Shown: one piece after another, positions 56,196-64,000 of the stretch
How positions within the stretch are numbered: position 1 is the first letter of the stretch
Layout of the letters: the number at the start of each line of letters is the position of its first letter
Assembly: GCF_000003195.3 (NCBI RefSeq)
Contig: NC_012870.2
Location: 9,912,501 to 9,976,500, forward strand
Reading direction: 5' to 3'
Source: Sorghum bicolor
Taxonomy: Eukaryota; Streptophyta; Magnoliopsida; Poales; Poaceae
DNA length: 64,000 nt
Notes under the pieces: generated by a model
Told to the model about the DNA's origin: nothing
The model's input: only the letters and a program-made list of their open reading frames with translations
Databases searched by the model: none
Program-made: the position numbers and the translations under genes

Positions 56196-58800
56196 TTTTT
56201 TTTTGAATCTGTGTAACTTCTCATTACTCGGCTGACAAATCGTCAGCAACGATTACAGACACAGATTGGGGTAAGGAGTTTGTGAATTCCTCCTCACCCT
56301 CATTACAAGCAAGGCCCAGAGCCGCAAGCTCATGGGCAGCCCTATTACAAATTCTACAGGCAAACACGCATTCCACGCTAATAAAATTCAGCTCAATTAG
56401 AGACTTAATCTCCTCCACCAGGTACCCGACCGCAGCATAATTATAAGCACTTGTTTTGATAGCTTTCACCACCTCTAGAGCATCAGTTTCCAGGATCAAT
56501 CTCCCGATACCCAGGTTAGCCGCCAGCTGAACGCCTTGCAAACACGCAATCAACTCAGCCTGCATTGGGGTCATGAGATGATTAACTCTTCCTCTGCCTG
56601 ACATGATCACGTCACCCTCATGGTCACGAATCAGCACTCCCCAGCTTCCAGCTCGAGTTTCTGGAGAGAAAGAGCCATCACAGTTGAGTTTCAGTATGTC
56701 AACTGGTGGTTTAGACCACTTGTATTGCTGCTGTTCTTGGTTAGCGGTTGGGTTCGCTGTTGTTTCAGTCGTCCTCATCTCCTGAACATACAGCTCAACA
56801 CACCGAGCTAGCGTCTGGGGTGATCGCCTTCTGTCTTCCTCCCTGATGGCATTCCTTTCCGACCATGTGTACCACAAGGCGACGATCATCATCAACTTTC
56901 GAGATTCTGAAGCTCTAAGAATGAATTCCACAACATCAATGGGCGTGTAGAAGTTTGCCAACACTTCTCTTTCAGTTGACAGACCAAGCAGTTCCCATAC
57001 CTGTCTTGCCATGCCACACTTGAAAAATAGATGACCTCCATCCTCCCCAACCTGGTTGCACACCGGACACCTGGGCACAATTTCCATCCCTCTCCTTATC
57101 AGGTTATCCCTGAGGGGATGACTATTATGTAAGAACCTCCATAGGAAGTGCTTGATTTTGTTTGGACAGGATAGCTTCCACACCCTTTTCCACAAACTCA
57201 GCGGCCCTGGATTGGATCCACCCTGCTGCCCTTGTGAAGTATGATTTCTGATATATGTGTCCCTTGCCACTTTGTAAGCGCTTTTGACACTGAAAACACC
57301 GTGTTTATCATAGTGCCAAGCGACCATGTTGCTTCTGCCCTGGTAGACCGGTAAAGCCAGGATCACCTCGGCGTCCTCCTCCCAGAAAATATCCCGGACT
57401 AGTAATTCATCCCATTGTCGAGTAACTGGGTTGATTAACTCCGCAACTTCTGTAATGATGTGGTGCCCTCTTAGTGTAAATGGTTTCCTGCCCGAGTCCC
57501 TTGGGATCCAAGGTTCAGACCAAATGTTAAGCCCGACGCCGTCTCCCACTCTCCAGATCATTCCCATTTTCACCACCTTCAGTCCATTTAGAATGCTTCT
57601 CCATGAATATGACATCCCATGTTTCGGTGTAGCTTCCAGCACCGTGGAATGAGAAAAATATTTTGCCTTCAGAACTTGTGCGCAGAGGGAATCTGGATTT
57701 TGGATAAGTCTCCAGACTTGCTTCGCAAGCATTGCCTGATTGAAGCAGTGGATGTCTCTGAACCCAAGGCCACCTTCTTCTTTCGGTTTCATCAAACAGT
57801 CTTTGCTTAGCCAGTATATTTTGTGCTTTCCTTCCTGATTATTCCACCAGAACCTACAGATCATGGCACTGATTTGGTCGCATAAAGTTTTTGATAAATC
57901 AAAGCAGCCCATGGCGAAAGTAGGGATGGCCTGTGCCACTGCTTTGATCAGAATCTCTTTGCCTGCCCAAGACAGAAACTTTTCATTCCACCCTTGCATT
58001 CTCTTCCAGATTCTATCCTTCAAGTATGCAAAGGTATTAGACTTTGATTGCCCCACATACACTGGCAATCCTAGATATTTCTCATTAGTAGTTTCTCTAT
58101 TGATCTCCAGAAACTCGCACACCTTCTGCTTGCATTGCGGTTTGGTGTTCTTGCTGAACATGACAGCTGATTTGGCTTTATTGATCACCTGGCCGGAGCA
58201 TTCTTCATAAATTTGGAGGATATTCTGCAGATGCAAGCAATCCCCTTCAGTCGCACGAATCAAAATCAATGAGTCATCGGCGAACAGTAGGTGTGAAATG
58301 CTTGGAGCACCCGAGCAGATTTTTACTCCTGAAATCAAACCATCACGCTCCCCCTTCTTCAGTAACGCAGAGAAGGCTTCCGCACATAACAAAAACAGGT
58401 ACGGGGGCAACGGGTCCCCTTGCCGTAAGCCTCTTTCTGGGGTGAAAGACTCGGATAAATCCCCATTAACTTTGACCCTGTACGTCACTGTGGTCACACA
58501 TTCCATTATAATAGCAATCCACTGCTCATGGAATCCCATTCTTCTCATCATCTGTTCCAGAAAACCCCACTCGACCCGATCGTAAGCCTCGCTCATATCC
58601 AGTTTCAGTGCTGCATACCCCATCTTCCCCTCCCTTTTATTCATCAGGAAATGAGTTAGCTCGTAGGCAATCAAAATGTTGTCCGAGATCAGCCTTCCCG
58701 GGACAAACGCACTCTGATTAGGGGTGATGATATCAGGAAGCACTTCTCTCGTTGAATAGGGATCTCGTTGAAACACTTTTTTATCCAAATCTTTATATTT
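56196..58800 (-). mobile_element. LINE (L1-type), 5'-truncated, with one long open ORF2 frame
   Basis: A frame of 854 codons (58788 to stop at 56224) runs without interruption. The reverse transcriptase has GYAALKLDMSEAYDRVEW (motif A), RGLRQGDPLPPYLF (B) and HLLFADDSLIL (C). It is followed by the zinc-finger zf-RVT region (CPNKIKHFLWRFLHN, CPVCNQVGEDGGHLFFKC) and a C-terminal RNase H domain (NCDGSFSPE, MQAELIACLQG, LETDALEVV). A 9-bp poly-A (T9 at 56196-56204) follows a 3' UTR of only about 20 nt. The apurinic endonuclease and ORF1 are missing; homology starts near VLPDIITPNQSAFVPG, so it is 5'-truncated. Motif B has Pro where Ser is usual (QGDPLP). No target duplication was found. Confidence 0.9.
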
Positions 58801-58804
58801 AGCT

Positions 58805-59359
58805 GCTGCTAATCACTAATGCATCCCAACACGTTAATCACTAAGGCCTCCCAAATTTGTTGGCTAGCCGAACCCCCCTCCCACTGCGCAGTCGTGTTGG
58901 GCCAAAACACATTGCCCAGAAATCTGCTCGCTCGTTTTTCGCCCGCAGGCGCGCGGCTTCCTCCCGTCCGCCCCCATCCGTGGTCGCCGGCCTCCGTCCC
59001 CACCACCACCGCCGCCCCAAGCCCGTCGCCGGACCTCCCATCTGCCGGATCGGGAGGTCCTCCGCCGGTGCCGGGCTTCCTCCGCCGCGGCCGGCGCTTT
59101 CGTCCGCCGGATCCGGATCCCGACGCTCCGTCCTCCCCAGGCGAATCCCGCCCGCCGCCCTGTCTATCGCCGGCTGGGAGGCTCCCCGACGCCCTATTCA
59201 ACGTCGGCCAAGATCCCGCCAGCCGCTCGCCCCCGTACCCTGCACAGCCGCTGCCGACGCATCTCGGGCGCCCCACCGTCGAGTCCTCGTGGCCTCCCCG
59301 ACGCCGACGTCGACGTCCATTCTCCGCTCTCGCCACCTTCCATTCTCCCCGACCACAAG
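58805..59359 (+). promoter_or_regulatory. Ceramidase promoter and non-coding first exon
   Basis: GC-rich sequence ending in a good donor (CCACAAG|GTATGA at 59359). A 159-bp intron follows to the acceptor at 59518 (GACATAG), and the ATG is at 59552. The structure fits a 5' UTR exon plus leader intron. The transcription start cannot be placed. Open frames on both strands here are Pro/Arg/Ala-rich and treated as composition artefacts. Confidence 0.55.
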
Positions 59360-59551
59360 GTATGACGCCCTACTGTGCGAAACTGCTGCTCCCATACGAA
59401 GCTGTCTGAATAATTTCATATGTGGAACCCTGATTTGTATATCATCCTTGCAGATTATTTCTTTGGTGCACTCATGATTTAGCACCATTTACATTGACCT
59501 CCAACTCTGGTGACATAGGCTGTTGCTAGGGTAGCAAATCAAGAGCTAAGA

Positions 59552-62500
59552 ATGGCGGATTCAATGGTAGCGAGCTTCTGGGGGCCTGTTACATCAACGA
59601 CTGAGTTGTGTGAAGAGAATTATGCACACTCATCATATATCGCCGAATTCTACAATACCATCTCTAATGTCCCGTGCGTTCTTTTGGCGCTTATTGGATT
59701 AGTGAATGCTTTCCGCCAAGGTTTTGAGAAACGGTTCAGTGTCCTTCACATATCCAATATGATACTTGCTATTGGGAGTATGATTTTCCATGCCACCTTG
59801 CAACTTCTGTAAGTTTTCTCTTAAATTGAAACTTCTTTATGTTTATGTGAAATGGCACTTTTAACTTTGTGATTTCTGGTACCTACTTGAGAAACCGTTA
59901 TAACTAGAGCTTATTCTTTTTCTCCACTGCACTTGATCGAGTTCAGGTCATTATGGAATGGTCTTGTGCATCGTATTCTTGTGTTGTTTGTTTGCCATGA
60001 TATACCTTCTCTTGGTGTTATAAGTTATTAATTAATTACCTATATGTTGTCTCTACTCCCTCCGCTCAGAAAAAACATGTGAGTTAAGACAAGCTTAGAT
60101 CAAACCTTAATAAAAATTACAAACATGAATAATTTTTGAATTGTTGAGTTTGGAAACATGTATTCCCTCCGTACTAAGAAATTATGTCGTTTTAGGGGTT
60201 GAGATGGTTTTCACAAATGAAGTCGTCTTGCAACTGTCAAGTGTATTTTGGACTAGATTACCCTTCCCAGTACCGAGAGGTTGTTAGCATTTAAATTTCC
60301 TCGCTTGCTGTGTAGCCATCTGGGGCGTCTGGAAAAAAAGGAAAAAAAATCGAGTCTTGCAAAGAGGCTAGGGATCGAACCCTGCCCACCTGCCTTGGAC
60401 TCACCACCGCTCTAACCAGCCGAGCAATGAATGTTTGTTGAATAAAGGATACCCACTACCTATTTAAGAGGGGCAGACAGGGAAAAATGCACCCTAATTA
60501 ATCACTCCTTGGTATGCTAAATCCTGTCCAAAACAACTTTATTTTTTAGTATGGAGGGAGTAATTCATATTAAAAAATACCTGCAAATTATCACAATCTT
60601 GAAGGATTTTACGAATATTACTCTAGAAGTCAAAGATATGCATCAAAGACCATTAGTCAAATGTGACAAGTATTTTTTGACTGGATGGGGTATGTATGTA
60701 TTAAAGTTAGAACTGTCGATACCATTTTGGGAAAGGGCCATTGGCATAAGACTGGAAATTATTTCTCCATCTAGCCGTTTTTGTTGGAATATAAGTGAAT
60801 TGCGCACCTCTCCCCATCAGCTTAAGCTTTTGGGTTGAATTGGTTGGTGCATGCAACTCAATATGTTATCAAAGCCAGAGGTCTCGAGTTCGAATCCTGG
60901 TTAGCGCAATTAAATAAAATAATTGTTGCTCGTTCCTATTCCACTTTTGAGGCCTGAGGGAGCCGCCTCCACGTGAGGGGGAGTGTTGGAATATAAGTGA
61001 ATTGCCCACCTCTCCCCATCAGCTTAAGCTCTTGGGTTGAATTGGTCGGTGCATGCAACTCAATAGTTTTGTGTATAAAACTGCACAGAAGATGAGCTGT
61101 TCATCTGTTATAAAATAAAAGTGTGTTGGCCATTAACTGTAAGTAGATTTCTAATTTATTGCTTCTAGATGCTTCATCAAGAACATCTGCATTATTTATC
61201 TTTCTTGAGTATTCATCTTTTTGCTTTTCTCTGTAGAGTTATAGACATGGAACTGATCCAATGCTTCATAGTTTTTTATATATATAAAAAATTCATTGCA
61301 CAGTTGGCTGCTCATTTTATTTTGTGCAATGTTTTCTAGTATTATATATTTTGACTCAAAATCGGAAGATATATATCTCCTGGATTATGTGCAGATTCAG
61401 TAAATGAACTTTCAGAATATTGAGATACCCATTATGCAGCGAAGCTAGGAAAAACCATTTGGGGGTGGGGGCATAGCAATATTAAGTTACTACTTACTAG
61501 GGGCCTAAACTTGATTTTTTGAGTGACTTATATGTTGAATACACGTGCATACGGTGGGTGCACTGGGCGTGTGTGTGTGGGGGGGGGGGGGGGGGGGTGG
61601 GGTGGGGTGGGGGGGGTATACTTGGGGTGAACTTTGCGTGCATTCGGTCAATGCCACCAAGGAACTGCTGATTTAAGATTTGTTGCTGCAAGGCTACATA
61701 TTTTAGTGCAATTTGTTGTGTTGATCTGAAGGCCATTGGGTGACATGGAACATAGCATTGTTGGGCTCTTTTTGGCAATCTTTCCGTGTTGGTCACACGC
61801 ATCGCACAGTCATCACGTGCATTTGTCGCTTCACAGTGGGCTCAGGATGTAGCGTTTGCACTGGCCTTCTATTTTTGTGCAAAAAAAAAAAAAAACTGAC
61901 AGCTTACAACAATCCTGTTACTGCACAAGCTTTCGCAGGAGTGTTTTTCTTCATTATGTCTTGATTGACATCAGTCCATGTGCTAGAGTAGTGTGTTTCA
62001 GCACTCAGCAGTAGCATGCACAAGAATTTATTTCCACTCTTAACCCTGAAAGCATAGCTCTCCTGTACAAAAATTCTAGCTCGCAAACAAAGATGGTTGA
62101 AATTGTTTGTAAAACATTGGTATATTGCTTAGATGTTCAGTATTCTTTCTTGTGTTATGTTGTTTATTTTTTCCGTTTTGGATCTTGGGTTCATTTTGTG
62201 CAAAAAATGGTTCCTGATCTACCTTTTAAGTTAACGACTCCCTGGACGCACCAAATACACTTTGCATGCACATGCCTGCCGAAACTACCTCAAATGCATA
62301 AATTTTGTGTTCCATTTTGGCACATATGGTTCCATTTTTGGCAATATATTGATGAACTTGCTGACCGACACACCGATTGGCATATGTTGTGATTGTGATG
62401 CCCGAAATTCTCTCTGTTCTGTTGTCCATTGATAAATCTCAGCTTTTGTCTACCGCATTTGCTGAAAGATCTGCTTTTGTTCTATTTTGTGCATGCTAAT

Positions 62501-63179
62501 CACTGTTGGATAGCATACTGATCACTCTTGGATGTTTTCATAAACTTCTACCTCTGTGACCTGTTTAGTCATCTTGTAGTTAATTTCCATAATGTTTACT
62601 CTATTTTGTGCAGCATATTCTTTTTTGGTAACATGCTGCTTTGTTGACGTTCTGTTTTCCAGTCTACAACAGAGTGATGAGACTCCGATGGTTTGGGAGA
62701 TCCTTCTTTATATGTATGTCCTTTATTCACCGGACTGGCATTACAGGAGCACGATGCCAACTTTCCTTTTCCTATATGGTGCTGCCTTTGCAGTAGTTCA
62801 TTTCTTTGCCCGGTTCCAAGTTGTATTCAAGTTGCATTACATTGGCCTCTGCTTCCTCTGCATCCCCCGGATGTACAAGTACTACATACAGACGAAAGAC
62901 GTGGCTGCGAAGCGGCTTGCAAAGCTGTGGGTTCTTACACTAACCCTTGGGACTCTCTGCTGGCTAGTTGATCGCATCTTCTGTAAGAAGCTTTCACATT
63001 GGTATGTCAACCCGCAGGGGCACGCATGGTGGCATGTGCTTATGGGCCTCAACTCATACTATGCAAACACATTCCTAATGTTTTGTCGGGCTCAGCAACG
63101 TGGATGGGAGCCACGGATCACACACCTCCTTGGATTCTTGCCTTATGTCAAGGTCCAGAAACCAGAAAAGAGGGAATGA
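59552..63179 (+). CDS. Alkaline ceramidase, 2 coding exons, 257 aa
   Basis: A multipass ER/Golgi membrane amidase that releases sphingoid base and fatty acid from (phyto)ceramide; in Arabidopsis the relative is ATCES1/ACER. Coding exons 59552-59808 and 62663-63179 join in phase (CT|T) across a 2.85-kb intron. The start context AAGAATGGCG is good. The N-terminal TTELCEENYAHSSYIAEFYN carries the acidic calcium-site pattern. Zinc-site histidines are His80 (SMIFHATL), His206 and His210 (NPQGHAWWH), the same 4-residue spacing as human ACER3 His217/His221. About seven hydrophobic segments follow. The C-terminus ends in a basic KPEKRE tail. The intron hosts a MITE with a tRNA-like segment, a SMART element and a G-tract. 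Intact. Confidence 0.95.
60161..60562. mobile_element. MITE with CTCCCTCCGT-type ends and an internal tRNA-like segment
   Basis: Left end TATTCCCTCCGTACTAAG and, inverted at the right, TACTCCCTCCATACTAAA; matching continues through GTCGTTTTA / GTTGTTTTG. The ~400-bp element lies in the ceramidase intron. The CTCCCTCCGT end is a very common Stowaway/Mariner MITE terminus in grasses (TA target). Confidence 0.75.
60361..60430 (-). repeat. tRNA-derived segment (A and B box)
   Basis: On the minus strand TTGCTCGGCTGGTTAGAG resembles the D-arm/A box, and GGTTCGATCCC (60381-60371) is a perfect T-arm/B box. The region between does not form a normal anticodon arm that I can assign, so this is a tRNA relic or SINE-like piece, not a working tRNA gene. 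Confidence 0.65.
60782..61065 (+). mobile_element. SMART/TRIM-type miniature LTR retrotransposon
   Basis: Two 82-bp direct repeats (60782-60863 and 60984-61065) start TGTTGGAATATAAGTGAATT and end GCATGCAACTCAATA, with only a few differences. The 5-bp duplication GTTTT flanks both sides (60777-60781, 61066-61070). Right after the first LTR is TGTTATCAAAGCC, close to the plant iMet-tRNA primer-binding site TGGTATCAGAGCC. Just before the second LTR is a polypurine tract GTGAGGGGGAG. The interior is only about 120 bp, with no coding capacity. These are the features of small LTR retrotransposons (SMARTs). Confidence 0.9.
61579..61616 (+). repeat. G-tract, G-quadruplex potential, ceramidase intron
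   Basis: Nineteen consecutive G, then TGGGGTGGGGTGGGGGGGG, preceded by (GT)n. It meets the four-G-run pattern for a G-quadruplex on the coding strand. Confidence 0.85.
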
Positions 63180-64000
63180 TTAATGTCTCTGTTGAACACT
63201 GATGCTATTCAGTACGCCACCAGTAAGCTAATGCCCCCAATGTGCGCAGACAAGTTGTGGCATTTTTTTTTTGTATATGGGCATCCAAATGATTACGGAC
63301 TATAAATGTTCCGATGTCACAATAGAGTTTTGGTAACTTTTGACTGACACCTGTTTTGTACTATACTTAATCATCGAACAGAGATTAGTTGGAGTGTTGG
63401 TGTCCTAGTTTTGGCCATCTTTGTTTTGGTTTCTTTGAAATTGCCTTTTGGTGCTAATAGGTCTAAGTTATTGATTTATTCGTTTGTCGTTGAATGGAGT
63501 CCAGTTGTACTAATTACCACTCCGCTTGGAGATACATCCATCCATTTGGTAACGTTAATTCGGTGACTTGTGTTGCTGCCAATAGACAACTTTCCTGAGT
63601 TGAGCTGTTCTTGCTCTGATGGTTATTTTTGTATGCATTGCGTCGGAGAAAGCATGCCTGCGGGTGTCGTAGTCTGTTTATCAGGATAGTAATTTAGTAG
63701 GTGTGTCGGCGGGTGGTGTAGGGTGTTTATCTGGATAGCAAGCATCATCACAAGTTAGAGGATGCCATTACGGTTAAGGTGTCAAAGCTTGAGATCGTTG
63801 TACTAAAACAACGAAACCTAAAGAAAGGGGGCTTGCGGCAGCCGGTCAAGTCGAGTGTCGAGACCGCATAGCCTAGTACTCCCTCCACCCCAAATCAAAT
63901 TACAAGTCGTTTGACTTTTTTAATTTCAAGTTTGATCATTTATTTTATTAAAAAAAATTATGCAAACATAGTTAAATTTACGGTACTGCTAGTGTCCGGA
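63180..64000. other. Ceramidase 3' UTR and flank
   Basis: The first few hundred bases are probably 3' UTR. From about 63879, TACTCCCTCCACCCCAAATC begins another MITE of the CTCCCTCC type, cut by the window edge. No further gene is visible. Confidence 0.55.

Noticed and set aside
58809..59477. Frames of 175-206 codons on both strands upstream of the ceramidase
   Set aside because: Pro/Arg/Ala-rich with no motif; the region fits a GC-rich promoter and 5' UTR exon.

Overview
This is a 64 kb piece of a plant nuclear genome. It has long AT-rich intergenic stretches, GC-rich first exons, many GT-AG introns and many small DNA transposons. The MITE families (termini like GGCCTTGTTTAGTT), Helitron 3' ends and the maize-like lipoxygenase and oleosin point to a grass, most likely Andropogoneae such as sorghum. 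The species is inferred from style and recalled protein similarity, not from a search.

Nine protein genes can be modelled; exon sums are in frame for all, with one doubtful acceptor. From left to right: a 9-lipoxygenase (-, 4132-8493, 7 exons, 866 aa); an F-box/LysM protein (-, 16934-20040) head-to-head with the NatB catalytic subunit NAA20 (+, 20479-22648); a plastid-type adenylosuccinate synthase (-, 23768-26874); a HAS1/DDX18-type DEAD-box helicase (+, 29034-33165) convergent with Pescadillo (-, 34144-40359); the CUL4-DDB1 receptor CDT2/DTL (+, 47559-50902); an 18-kDa-type oleosin (+, 52233-52793); and an alkaline ceramidase (+, 59552-63179). Most are housekeeping genes for ribosome assembly, N-terminal acetylation, purine synthesis, replication licensing and sphingolipid turnover. 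The lipoxygenase and oleosin are lipid or seed genes.

The spaces between genes are filled with mobile DNA: at least eight Tourist-like MITEs or fragments (two nested inside an older element), a MITE with 23-bp perfect ends, two Helitron 3' ends, a LINE with an uninterrupted 854-codon reverse transcriptase/RNase H frame just upstream of the ceramidase, LINE remnants, and a 284-bp SMART/TRIM-type LTR element with 82-bp LTRs and a 5-bp target duplication in the ceramidase intron.

The points most worth checking are: a one-base deletion in a conserved helicase exon that only an unusual upstream acceptor would repair; a probable GC-AG intron in the lipoxygenase; a duplicated copy of the lipoxygenase upstream region interrupted by a MITE; the tRNA-like segment inside a MITE; and the miniature LTR element. 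I found no convincing previously undescribed multi-gene system.
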